From Oscillospiraceae bacterium (GTDB lineage: Bacteria; Bacillota; Clostridia; Oscillospirales; Ruminococcaceae), in NCBI GenBank assembly GCA_022508895.1, contig JAFLUH010000006.1, positions 1-56,304 on the forward strand: a stretch of 56,304 nt of DNA, written 5' to 3'. The position numbers and the translations under genes were made by a program. Below the pieces are notes generated by a model. That model saw only the letters and a list, made by a program, of their open reading frames with translations. It was not told where the DNA came from and searched no databases. Below are positions 9,901 to 17,210 of this stretch, in pieces. Within the stretch, counting starts at the first letter, position 1. Each line of letters begins with the position of its first letter.

Positions 9901-12900
9901 TTTTCAATGGCGTTCCTTTTGAAAGTTCAGCCACGGTATCGTCAATAGCTATAAGTTCGTCAAATTCCAAATTTCCTAAACGTCCGCACATTTCTTCAAG
10001 AGAGGAGAAGGTTTCTTTTTCTATAACCTTACCGTCATACTCTGTTACAAGGCAAAAAGTTACAAGATCGGCGTATACTTCAATAGGTGCTTCCGTAACT
10101 TCGTGAGTAGTATAAGCAAGGTTAACGTGGGCAAGATTGGAGAAATTTGCCGAAGACTCAAATTCCATTTCGCTATATTCGTTTATAAGTAAAAATGCTC
10201 TATTCATAAGATCATTATGAGTTTTTTCAGTAGGGAAGCCCTCGTCTTTGAATATAATGCTACGTTCATATTTTTGTACCTTGTCAGCAATATTCGGAAT
10301 ATAGTCGGAATCAAAAAATCTGATTTGCTCTTTTGTGCCTGTACTGTAAATCTTTTCATAAATTATCACATACTTTCTTTCGGGTGGCAACTTGTCCCAT
10401 TCTTCTGTAAACTTCTTTTTTTGCATAGCTGCGTGCGATTCAATCTGTTTCTTGTCGCTTTCAGAGAGATCATCAACATAATAGCGTACAATTCCCTCTT
10501 CCGAAATGTGCGCAACAGTAAGATGATCATTATTTTCCCTGTCCATCTTGCTTATATCATAGCAAGTGATACCGTTCCCAAGCAAACCAAAATGTATGTT
10601 ACTTTGCTCTATAACATTGTTCTCGACAGGAGTATTTTCTTTTTCAGGCTGCTTATCTATGGGTGCTAAGTCTCGTTCCTTGATAAATTCAGGTATATCA
10701 ACATAGCCCGTTGTATCAACATAGTGTGCGGTATCTTCACTATTCCTATGCAGCACAATAACATCACTGATTGAAAGGCTATGTCCCTTAAAATCTTCGG
10801 GACGTTCCATATTGAATTTGGAGAAAATATTTTCAAGAATATCATTGCTGTTTTCTGCTGCAATATTTAATTCGGAAAGATTACCTGAATAGACAAGATT
10901 ATAGTCAGAAAAATTGGGCTTGCCATTCAGTGCAGATATGGCGACAAAACGCTTATCCCGATACTCGTCACCGTCTTTGAGCTGATAAATTTCAAAGCTG
11001 TCTTTTTCACCTATGCTGAGGGATATGTCAACATTTTCAGCGACAGCAGTATAAGTTTCTTTTCTCAGATTTCCGTCTGTGCTAAAATCATGCACGAAGT
11101 CTGAAATATTTTTAAGATTATATCCCTCAATGCTTGATTCTGGTGTTTCAATGTGCAGAGCGTTATTCCCCAGTGGGGAATTTAAAGATAATTCATCTGG
11201 CATATCAGGAGCAACGGAGGGTGTATCTGGAAGTTTGTTAAATGTGGTGATTGTATTATTGGTGATTGTATCAAGTCGGCTGTGTGAATAAGTTCCATAG
11301 TAGATGTTATGACTATCAAGCATAGTCCTTATATCACTATCTGCTTTTTGGGATTGTTCAAGATTGTGTATTCTGCCCTCTTGTTCAAAGTTATTATAAT
11401 CCCTAATAACTTCAACATTAAAATTATTATATTGATTAAATAATTTAAAAAGATTTTCAGTGTAATTATCTTTATTATCTGATTTTACATAAATGCTATT
11501 ATGAAGAAGCGGGGAATCAGTAACGACAAAATCAACTTGTCCCACAAGTCTGTCAATACGTTTTTTTTGTTCAGCTAAAATCATTTTTTGGTGTTCTTCA
11601 CTTCCATCAAGCATATCAAAGTTTTTGTCCCATACGAGGTCTTTTGCATATTCAGAAACATATTCAGCTATGTAACCTCTCTTTTTTAATTCCGATGTTA
11701 TATGCAAACAAGCAGTAGATTTTCCTGCACCGGGACCGCCAAACGCATTGATAATCAGTGTTTTTCTGCCGCTATTGCTAATCTTAGCAATGGAACTTTT
11801 TTCTTCAATAAATTCTATCTCGCTGCGCTTAATAGTATTCTGCCAATCCTCTATGATAAGGCTATCCATGCCATTCTCGCTTTCAAGCTTTTTGAGAGAG
11901 AGAACATTACTATTGACGAGAACGACTTCCCAGTTTGCATTATCATATACAAACTGTGTACCGACTTTCATTTCTTCCTCTGAAATTCTCCCATACTGCT
12001 TTTCATAGTTTACAAGGTTAGAATAGAAAGATTCTATTGAAAAGCCGCTATTATCTTCAAGGGCTGGCAAAGCAGACGGCAAATCTTCTATCCACCTATG
12101 AATGTATTCTGTGTCGCCGGAAAGAATACTTGCGGCAAGATTTTCCCATTCAGTAAGACCGTCACTCCATTTATAGGCTATTTCACCATCTTCGTACATA
12201 TCCTTTGCGTAATCTGCTACAGTATCTATTTCTTTTCCGGCTAAAGAAGCTTCACTAACGGCAATATCATTAAGCTTGTCAAGCCCTGTTACAGTATTAC
12301 TCAAATATCTTTCCTGCGCGATATATTCATCGGAAGCATAAAAATTATTGTTATCATTACGGAATAGTTCATAAGCATTTTCTGAGGTATCAATCATAAG
12401 AGTATCACGTTCATTGATATATATAGGGAATCCATGCCCCCACATATCTACTGCCATATCGTTGCTTATATGCTGCTTCCCATCGTCAAATTCAAGACTG
12501 TCCCTGTAATCGTCAAAGCCATTCCATACATCTTCCATTACAAGATTTTTATTTTCATCAACAATGATAGAAGCTGCGGAATCACCGTATTCTTCGTGTT
12601 CAAGAAGAAACAGCTTTTTACCCTCAATTTCTTCGCTGTCAATTACATACCACGTTCCGATATGCCCCTCAATAGAAATATTATCGCTTTCGTGGGTAAT
12701 ATGGTTTTCCTTGTAGCTGTGTACTTCGCCAAAAAAGCTTTCAAGGGTGTTGATAATATTTTGGAAATTATCATTATATCCATTTCCAGAAACAATAGGA
12801 GCAGATACAATAACATTATCCTTGTTCCGAGAGGTGATATAGCTAAGTGCATATCGCTCAAATTCTTCTGTATCGGCATTGATAACAGTCTGTCTGCCGT

Positions 12901-13870
12901 TTTCAATAGCTTCTATAAATGCACTCTGACTATTATGCACATCTGTAGATGTTCTTGCAATATAAGCGTTGAGAATGTCATTTGCATAAAGAGATGTTAC
13001 AACAAATTGTCCCTCACCGTCTGCTCCGTCTGGATTGAAATAGATCCAATCTATGGTGTTCTCACGGAGGACAAAAAGTTCTTCATAGCCATTTTCGGAT
13101 ATAGGTAGACGTTTTTTTATTTCACGGCTTCGTGAAAGGTTAAGCTGACGGTCTTTTTCTTTTTCTGCTTCAATTTCTATTCTGCGCCATTCGTCCAACT
13201 GTTCATGGGAATTGGAAAGAGTTACACCTACAGCCTCAGCATAACTTATAGCCGAATCTACCGATATAAACATAGAAATATCGCCAAAATTGCTTCTATA
13301 CGGAGCTATTTCTTCTCCTGTGGTCGCATTGACCTCGGAAATATAATAACCGTCCTCAAAGGTATCAGAGGCAAGCGCAAGAAAATATGCAGACTGAATA
13401 TTTTCTATTCTGTTTTTTTCTTCTGCAAAATATTTTTTGGCAAGCTCCTGAACATCATCACCGCTTACAGTAAGGGTTACAATATCACCATTTATTCTGC
13501 CTGAAAAAGAAATATTCTCTGCTGTAAGACGATCAGCAGTACGCAACATTGCTTCGGTTTCGCCTCTGACGTAGCGTTTATTTGGAATATATCTGTACTC
13601 GGCGTTTCCTATAATGTTTTTTTCAGTGTTTTCAGCAGGAATATTTTTCTTTTCTGCATTGAGTATGCCTTTCATGATTTCAAGCGTTCTTGCACGGTCG
13701 GCTGCTTCAACGGTTATTGATGACCGATAGTTGCTAACACGTCCTGAATAATTTATACCCGCTTTATCAAGTTCTGCTGCGAGCTGCATAATATTTTCTT
13801 GTTTACCATTTATGTATGCTTTTTCTTTGATAGAATTGTACTCAGTATTTCCAATGATCTGGCTTGACAT
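3920..13870 (-). CDS. Giant polyvalent protein: P-loop kinase-like, N6-adenine methylase and SNF2 helicase domains
   Basis: 3316 residues, ATG behind GGAGGT. Two related units of about 65 residues open the protein (each begins IIGN-EY; about 1-75 and 85-150). A P-loop NTPase of the NadR/AAA_28 kind follows near residue 710 (GGPGAGKST, later VVTDSPLLH). An N6-adenine methyltransferase domain lies around 1500-1900 (EPAMGIGNFFG near 1595, NVPFGSY near 1660). An SNF2/DEAD helicase spans about 2240-2950 (HEVGAGKT near 2270, DESQ near 2440, RHGRIIRQG near 2875). Methylase-SNF2 giants are typical of Tn1549-like ICEs and are thought to protect or process incoming DNA. It ends an operon with SSB and primase. 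Two palindromic repeats lie inside the frame, giving SPVGN (near 1460) and SPLGN (near 900). Confidence 0.9.
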   Translation of the reverse strand: MSSQIIGNTEYNSIKEKAYINGKQENIMQLAAELDKAGINYSGRVSNYRSSITVEAADRARTLEIMKGILNAEKKNIPAENTEKNIIGNAEYRYIPNKRYVRGETEAMLRTADRLTAENISFSGRINGDIVTLTVSGDDVQELAKKYFAEEKNRIENIQSAYFLALASDTFEDGYYISEVNATTGEEIAPYRSNFGDISMFISVDSAISYAEAVGVTLSNSHEQLDEWRRIEIEAEKEKDRQLNLSRSREIKKRLPISENGYEELFVLRENTIDWIYFNPDGADGEGQFVVTSLYANDILNAYIARTSTDVHNSQSAFIEAIENGRQTVINADTEEFERYALSYITSRNKDNVIVSAPIVSGNGYNDNFQNIINTLESFFGEVHSYKENHITHESDNISIEGHIGTWYVIDSEEIEGKKLFLLEHEEYGDSAASIIVDENKNLVMEDVWNGFDDYRDSLEFDDGKQHISNDMAVDMWGHGFPIYINERDTLMIDTSENAYELFRNDNNNFYASDEYIAQERYLSNTVTGLDKLNDIAVSEASLAGKEIDTVADYAKDMYEDGEIAYKWSDGLTEWENLAASILSGDTEYIHRWIEDLPSALPALEDNSGFSIESFYSNLVNYEKQYGRISEEEMKVGTQFVYDNANWEVVLVNSNVLSLKKLESENGMDSLIIEDWQNTIKRSEIEFIEEKSSIAKISNSGRKTLIINAFGGPGAGKSTACLHITSELKKRGYIAEYVSEYAKDLVWDKNFDMLDGSEEHQKMILAEQKKRIDRLVGQVDFVVTDSPLLHNSIYVKSDNKDNYTENLFKLFNQYNNFNVEVIRDYNNFEQEGRIHNLEQSQKADSDIRTMLDSHNIYYGTYSHSRLDTITNNTITTFNKLPDTPSVAPDMPDELSLNSPLGNNALHIETPESSIEGYNLKNISDFVHDFSTDGNLRKETYTAVAENVDISLSIGEKDSFEIYQLKDGDEYRDKRFVAISALNGKPNFSDYNLVYSGNLSELNIAAENSNDILENIFSKFNMERPEDFKGHSLSISDVIVLHRNSEDTAHYVDTTGYVDIPEFIKERDLAPIDKQPEKENTPVENNVIEQSNIHFGLLGNGITCYDISKMDRENNDHLTVAHISEEGIVRYYVDDLSESDKKQIESHAAMQKKKFTEEWDKLPPERKYVIIYEKIYSTGTKEQIRFFDSDYIPNIADKVQKYERSIIFKDEGFPTEKTHNDLMNRAFLLINEYSEMEFESSANFSNLAHVNLAYTTHEVTEAPIEVYADLVTFCLVTEYDGKVIEKETFSSLEEMCGRLGNLEFDELIAIDDTVAELSKGTPLKTVTNEYNSYLIVQDVVYALQEILDMTPENYDWNNYVESFKKVLDCNINTGVAMPLYKSRAERILQAAANGEEIQRDEVHNAITDLEYVLQNSIMLENPEDTIEQISFFGGTPNRVSSDEIHYTSSAAISPQIDNSPVGNPQENTAEKKITADFTITDENYGAEGGAKTRFRNNVEAIKLLKTIESENRAATPDEQKILSKYVGWGGIPQAFDSRKTDWNNEYTELKNLLSFDEYAAARASTLNAHYTTPTVINAVYSALDNMGFSGGKIIEPAMGIGNFFGAMPENMRNNSDLYGVELDSITGRIAQQLYQSANIQITGYEKTEFSNDSFDIAVGNVPFGSYKVNDKDYNKQNMFIHDYFFSKTLDKVRPGGIVAFVTSKGTLDKENPDVRKYLAERAELLGAIRLPNNAFRANAGTEVTSDIIFLQKRERPISIEENPPEWVYKDMLDNGIAVNKYFADHPEMILGKMVEGNKLYGNQTDASMCIPIEGSDLKEQLAAAIKNITGTYKEAEKEKTVYEDSNSIPCPPDSPKFSFIVQDDILYYRKAERTMTKVEASDNNINRIKAMVQLRDSVHNLLELQLNNVDGTLEADIISAQKELNSQYDNFSEKYGLVSSNENKRLFNDDSSYHLIKSLEKIDSDGKFIGKADIFSKKTVNPKIVVDHCDNASDALILSLSEKMCVNLEYMSILTGKTEEELIFELGNKIYQNPQKDMRWESADEYLTGNIRAKLAAAEAAGIERNAEALRAVIPQRIEAADIAVKLGSAWVDPQYIRQFIIETLKPDFFTEKAINVTYSEVTDKWKVEGWQKSYNNTLSTETYGTADMNAYQIIEATLNMKKVEIRERVKDEQGNFIRDDKGKYILQTNQEKTMIVQAKQDELKRKFQEWIFADPDRREKLVTLYNEKFNSTRLREYDGSNLHFVGMNSAITLSEHQKNAIARDLYSNGNTLLAHEVGAGKTFEMIAIAMEGKRLGLHSKSLITAPNALTEQWGEAFRTLYPNANVLVATEKDFQTENRRDLFAKIATGDWDAVIIGHSQFDMIHLSKERELEVLYSEVEKLESALNEMTDENGKKSFSVKQVEKAIKSYENKIETLLSKTPEDDMLCFEKLGVDKIFVDESQNYKNLDTPSKMQNVAGLGSGGAGKSMQLLMKCKYLDEITGGKGIVFASGTPISNSMAEMYTLMRYLQADKLQELGINSFDQWASVFGETTTSMELSPEGNGKYQSKTRFAKFQNLPELMNIFKECADIKTAASLNLDRPDFEMHNVNVPATRLQAQMIKGLGERAKAIRSGKVEPTEDNMCKLTVDGRKIGLDQRCMNPDLPDDPNSKVNVCINNVFDIWQRTAEQKGTQLIFCDLATPQPSLNENSYKLYRKDTDGSYNSVYTAKLGKKDTAEKILKRFNSSKPPKNFKAGGAYDEDVIVLQNVNYDDGMAYNKAFIVENGNLKELSAGEKTWEQLPISPAEPFDSQRRFCVYDDIKQKLVEKGVPEKEIAFIHEVDKAEDKQKLFDKMNKGEIRVMIGSTTKCGAGMNAQQRMIALHDLDAPMRPSDMEQRHGRIIRQGNENSKVDIYRYTTDKTFDAYLYQMLENKQKFISQIMTDKSPVRSCEDVDEIALDYAEVKALCAGNPLIKEKIDLETDITKLNVLKSSFLSQKYSLEDKAYKTLPEWQRIAELRIQALKMDIDSVNNIQPLTDKDGKNYYPVTVNGAEYHDKEQAGEAIRQAILKSGDILEGKERVIGSYRGFEMSAFIDNLNKVVKVNLKGEVSHYGEINMNKDVKASGNIIRLDNIINGIEPELIRQEERLQSIKADIEEAKIAAEAVFPHEQELNTKETRLAEVNVLLSSSDVSVKNNVQELYAALVEICPELENYHDVYCKYEVGKDSGIEPLCVEKHGDIVFIAHTYVQNGKLMYDPAIEFEFDTDTKSAKAISYEMSGMGIYTTFSDGNNLEEREDVESLFLDTMSENIRTYNYERIALDVSSPDEPEKEIVTNGAR
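9486..9500. repeat. Palindromic repeat copy 3, inside the giant gene
   Basis: Exact 15-bp palindrome. In the coding frame it is read as SPVGN in a linker (DNSPVGNPQ) before the methylase domain. Confidence 0.9.
11167..11181. repeat. Palindromic repeat copy 4, inside the giant gene
   Basis: Exact 15-bp palindrome, read in frame as SPLGN (LNSPLGNNA) in the linker after the P-loop domain. Confidence 0.9.
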
Positions 13871-13895
13871 AAAAATTACCTCCGATTTTAAATTA

Positions 13896-13926
13896 TTCCC
13901 CAGTGGGGAACACCAACACTGGGGAA
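13896..13926. repeat. Palindromic repeat copy 5 plus half copy
   Basis: Exact copy at 13896-13910, followed six bases later by CACTGGGGAA (13917-13926), the second half of another copy. Both sit in the short gap between the SSB stop and the giant-gene ribosome binding site. Confidence 0.85.
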
Positions 13927-13942
13927 TGGATATTTTAAGTTA

Positions 13943-14383
13943 TTATAACGGCATATCATTGCCTGCGATTTCCTCAAATTCGGCAAAATCATCAGGAATG
14001 TCCTGTTCTGACGTATCTTTGGCTGTTGGAATATCAGCGGCATTGTTTTCGGCAACTTTACGGTTATTTGTAGGAGCAAATTCAACGGTTTCTACAAGGA
14101 CAGAAGTTCCGAAATGCGTGACTTCGTTATTATCTTTCCACCGATATGATTTAAGCCTACCTGTTATGTCAATCATATCTCCCTTGTCAAAATATTTTGA
14201 AACAAACTCTGCTGTACCTCTCCAAGCTTCAACTTCAATAAAATCGGCTTCCTGTTCGTCCTTATTCTTGTTGTATTTTCTTTGTACGGCAACGCTGAAT
14301 TTGCAGACAGAAATGCCCGATGTAGTCTGTCTAAGTTCGGGAGTGTGTGTTAAACGTCCCGTAAGTATAACGTGATTGTGCAT
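13943..14383 (-). CDS. ssb: Single-stranded DNA-binding protein (first of two)
   Basis: 146 residues; ATG preceded by GGAGGA. The OB-fold region (about 1-105) has the SSB pattern: VILTGRLTHTPELRQT, FSVAVQR, then FIEVEAWRGTAEFV and the GD-IDITGRL strand. The C-terminus is acidic and ends DMPL, the tip that normally recruits partner proteins. It coats single-stranded transfer or replication DNA. It is the first large gene upstream of the giant helicase, in one operon with it. A second ICE SSB at 51047 is a distant paralogue with tip DLPF. Confidence 0.93.
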   Translation of the reverse strand: MHNHVILTGRLTHTPELRQTTSGISVCKFSVAVQRKYNKNKDEQEADFIEVEAWRGTAEFVSKYFDKGDMIDITGRLKSYRWKDNNEVTHFGTSVLVETVEFAPTNNRKVAENNAADIPTAKDTSEQDIPDDFAEFEEIAGNDMPL

Positions 14384-14402
14384 AAAAATCCTCCTTCAAT
14401 AA

Positions 14403-14415
14403 GGGGCTTTGCCCC
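14403..14415 (-). other. Intercistronic hairpin
   Basis: GGGGC-TTT-GCCCC forms a small GC-rich hairpin between the stop at 14431 and the ssb ribosome binding site. It lacks a T run on the minus strand, so it is not a good terminator and may affect mRNA decay. Confidence 0.4.
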
Positions 14416-14430
14416 GTCGTTTAACGTAAA

Positions 14431-14772
14431 TTATTTTGTACCGATTAGCTCGGTAACGTCATTGATTGTAAGATCATTTTCCGAAATAAGCTTTATAAGG
14501 CTTATAACGTCCGTGAGATTAATTTTCATATTTCTGCAAATGGTGTCAAGCTGCTTTATATCCTTGTCCCGGCGTTTCTGTTCTTCGGCGGCAATTTCGT
14601 CTCGAATAGCCTTTTCCTTTTTGGCTGCTTTTTCGACTGCTGCGGCTGCCTTTTGGTACTTCGCTTGCAGAACGGTAAGCTTGTCAGGTTTAGCCCCCTT
14701 TTCAGCATTTTTTTCTTCTACAACCTCCGTCACATCGTTTCTTTCAGTTGTTTCATTAATGATTTCTTTCAT
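14431..14772 (-). CDS. Small coiled-coil protein, DUF4315-like
   Basis: 113 residues; ATG behind a GGAAAGG site. An N-terminal acidic stretch is followed by a long Ala/Lys/Glu-rich helix (about 35-80, coiled coil) and a C-terminal hydrophobic segment (NLTDVISLIKLI). This pattern resembles DUF4315 proteins found in Tn1549-like conjugation operons, which have no known activity. The start overlaps the end of the upstream gene by 17 bp, so the two are probably translationally coupled. No catalytic motif is visible. Confidence 0.6.
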   Translation of the reverse strand: MKEIINETTERNDVTEVVEEKNAEKGAKPDKLTVLQAKYQKAAAAVEKAAKKEKAIRDEIAAEEQKRRDKDIKQLDTICRNMKINLTDVISLIKLISENDLTINDVTELIGTK

Positions 14773-15007
14773 AATAAACTTTCCTTTCCTCGCTTAAATG
14801 CGGCGATATTTTTTCAATCTGCGCCGATAATGCCGTTTCTGCGTTTTTAAGTATGATTAACTGATTTTCTATATCTGCTATCATTTCACGCATACTGTCA
14901 CGACGGCGCATTGAATCCTTTAGAAACTTTTGTCGGGATATATATGAGCTGACAGATTTTTTACACTCACGGTAGAGTTCTGTTTTTGTAGTATCCCTTT
15001 TTGACAT
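14756..15007 (-). CDS. Small basic coiled-coil protein of unknown function
   Basis: 83 residues, ATG behind AGGAGG. It is charged and nearly all helical (REMIADIENQLIILKNAETA heptads). Its ATG overlaps the stop of the primase-like gene by one base (TAATG) and its 3' end overlaps the next gene, so it sits tightly inside the operon. I do not recognise a family. It could be a structural partner of the primase or the DUF4315-like protein. Confidence 0.6.
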   Translation of the reverse strand: MSKRDTTKTELYRECKKSVSSYISRQKFLKDSMRRRDSMREMIADIENQLIILKNAETALSAQIEKISPHLSEERKVYYERNH

Positions 15008-16503
15008 TACTTGCCTCCTATCTGGTACTGACGAGTATCATTCAAACGCCCCATTGCCGTATTCTTTGCTTTTTCAGCCCAGTCGGCAATTTTGTTTGTT
15101 TCCTCTACAAATTTTTTTGTGTTTTCAAGAGGTGATACTTCTTTTTCAGACAATTTTATATTTTTAAGCAAGTCATTAAAGTCCTTAACACCTGCTTCGG
15201 AACATTCACGATTAACAGTAAAATTGCTCCTATTAACCCACACAAAAACGTTACTTTTTACATCAGCATTTAAGTTTAATGCTTCCTTGTAATCATCTTT
15301 TGATAGAAAAAAGCTACATTCTTTTCCGTTTACTGTTCCTTCAAGCAAGCGGATCGGCGGATCTCTATCATTGATTGCCTTTGATGTAATATCCCCCTCG
15401 TTTGCAGATAACGCTTCCTGCATTTTTTCGCTCAATATCTTATTGTTGAATTTTTGCCCTGCGACATCGTTGTCAACACACGAAACAACATTCATATTAC
15501 TGTTTATGTAATGTTCAGCAATAGTTGGTTTAAGTCCACCCATTGCAACAAACTTGGCATTTTCTATCTCTGGGTGCAGCTCGACAAAAGACATTAGATC
15601 TATCGGTGCTTCAAACAGATATACAGTATCAGTTTTATTTGGATCTCCTTTACTATACACAAAGCCTCTATCAGTTTCATTTGGTGGAACAATTCCCTTA
15701 AATTTTGACGCTGTATATACTCCTTGTATGTCTGCGCCGCAGGGTTCACCTACATCGTTTCTGTGCAGGAAAATGATATTTTCATGCTTACTTACACTGC
15801 CGTCTTCTTTCGGAAATTCTACATAGCCCTGATACAAAACGCCTTGTTTAACAAGATCGTTAATAGTCTGTGGTGATAACATACGCTGTTTTATCAGGTA
15901 TGCGTATAATTTTTTTTGGTCGGGACTTTTTTCGGGCATTTTAAATTCTTTTTTCTCCTGCGGTTCGGCGGTAACTTTGGGGGTAAATTGCTTTATTTCA
16001 GCAGCTTTGCCTATGAATTTAAATCCTGCTTCGGTAAGCTTTTCCGTCCACTTTTTTTCATTAAGGAAACGTGTTGAGGGAGTGTTGCTTATAAAATCTT
16101 TGTCCTTTCCGCTTTCAAGGGAAATTGAATAGTTACTTACCTCTGTTACAGTCCAAGTCTTTCCTGCGTAACTTATGCGATCACCTTTTTGTAATTCTTC
16201 GGCTGACTTATTTGCAAATTGCCTTACAGATTCAGGCTCTCCGACAATTTCACGCATTGCTTCAAGGAAAGGCATATCAAGAACTTGTTTGCAAAAATTA
16301 AGAAGTCCTCTACCGCCTTTATTTTCGGAATGGCAATAAAATTCGTTAGTTTCCGGATTTAAATAAAGCCCTTGATATCCTCTGATATGAATTTCTTTTC
16401 CTGCCTTTTCACAAACAAATCCTCTTGAATGTACATAATCTGAAATATCTGCGTTGTTTGCCTGTTCTATCTGTTCTGGGGTATAATGTTTATACTCTTT
16501 CAT
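15007..16503 (-). CDS. Toprim-domain, DNA primase-like protein (DUF3991/Toprim type)
   Basis: 498 residues. The N-terminus (about 10-70) has the layout of DUF3991/primase-type domains, including the YCHSENKGGRGLLNF segment. A Toprim domain covers about 290-350: LFEAPIDLMSF supplies the acidic residue, FVAMGGLKP follows, and CVDNDVAG gives the D-x-D pair. Such proteins make or handle primers on transferred DNA in the recipient. It starts behind AAAGGA with a 10-base gap and overlaps the next gene by one base. The C-terminus carries the shared tag DWAEKAKNTAMGR (Trp codon at 15079-15081), also found on the proteins at 2449, 16538 and 17211. Confidence 0.8.
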   Translation of the reverse strand: MKEYKHYTPEQIEQANNADISDYVHSRGFVCEKAGKEIHIRGYQGLYLNPETNEFYCHSENKGGRGLLNFCKQVLDMPFLEAMREIVGEPESVRQFANKSAEELQKGDRISYAGKTWTVTEVSNYSISLESGKDKDFISNTPSTRFLNEKKWTEKLTEAGFKFIGKAAEIKQFTPKVTAEPQEKKEFKMPEKSPDQKKLYAYLIKQRMLSPQTINDLVKQGVLYQGYVEFPKEDGSVSKHENIIFLHRNDVGEPCGADIQGVYTASKFKGIVPPNETDRGFVYSKGDPNKTDTVYLFEAPIDLMSFVELHPEIENAKFVAMGGLKPTIAEHYINSNMNVVSCVDNDVAGQKFNNKILSEKMQEALSANEGDITSKAINDRDPPIRLLEGTVNGKECSFFLSKDDYKEALNLNADVKSNVFVWVNRSNFTVNRECSEAGVKDFNDLLKNIKLSEKEVSPLENTKKFVEETNKIADWAEKAKNTAMGRLNDTRQYQIGGK

Positions 16504-16537
16504 ATTAAAAATCCTTTCTTAATCCCATATTGGGAAA

Positions 16538-17188
16538 TTATCTATCATAATCCTGTTCGACTTGCCGTTCAGAAGCTTTAGCCAGTGCTTCCTCGCTCCA
16601 TTCAGCAATATCATTTACCTTTGCAATAAAATTTTCCTCATCTGTTATGTCCTGCGGTCTACGTTCAGAGATTCGCACATCACTGTTTATAATCGAGCAT
16701 ATTTTTTCGGAAAGCACTTCGCTGCTGTTAAGGTAACTTACGCTGTCCTTATCCCATGTACCATTATTACCGTTAATTCCATTCAGCAGCTTTATACCAC
16801 GTGCAGGAGGCTCCCATGAATTGAGATTAAGGCTGTAATCATCAAGCAGAAAGTCATCACTGCGTATGCCATCGGGAATAAAATCCTTTTTGTCACTGCC
16901 GCAAGGCGGGAAAATGCATCTATCTTCGGGAATTTCAGGTAAATATTCTTTTATCCAGTTCTTTTTTTCATAAAGTGCATACTTGCTGTCTGTAAGAACG
17001 GCTGAAAGAATATACACCTCGATTTCAGGGTGGTTTCTGTTTATATCGTTTACAGCTTCAACAACGCTTTCGTTAGGTTTAAGTCGTTCAAAGTAGTGCG
17101 GTTCGTAAAGCCGTTCAAGAGTATCAACCGTTTTGAATTCCGCAAAAGTACCGTCCATGTCTACAAACAGACGTTTACGATTATCCAT
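16538..17188 (-). CDS. HAD-family 5'(3')-nucleotidase-like protein (NT5C type)
   Basis: 216 residues from ATG at 17188, which has GGAGGA seven bases upstream; the ATG six bases earlier is too close. The N-terminal FVDMDGT is the HAD catalytic DxDGT motif. Further on, YILSA gives the motif II Ser region and DDFLLDDY the acidic motif IV. This is the layout of small 5'(3')-deoxyribonucleotidases, which dephosphorylate nucleoside monophosphates and are common in phages and ICEs. The last 20 residues carry the tag EWSEEALAKASER, matching neighbours on both sides although the domains are unrelated. Confidence 0.8.
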   Translation of the reverse strand: MDNRKRLFVDMDGTFAEFKTVDTLERLYEPHYFERLKPNESVVEAVNDINRNHPEIEVYILSAVLTDSKYALYEKKNWIKEYLPEIPEDRCIFPPCGSDKKDFIPDGIRSDDFLLDDYSLNLNSWEPPARGIKLLNGINGNNGTWDKDSVSYLNSSEVLSEKICSIINSDVRISERRPQDITDEENFIAKVNDIAEWSEEALAKASERQVEQDYDR

Positions 17189-17210
17189 TTCCATTCCTCC
17201 AATTTTCTAT

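Noticed and set aside
4292..13108. Long plus-strand open frames opposite the giant gene (for example 4292-4936 and 12434-13108)
   Set aside because: They lie fully inside a well-supported minus-strand gene, have no ribosome sites and encode Phe/Ile-rich sequence typical of antisense frames.
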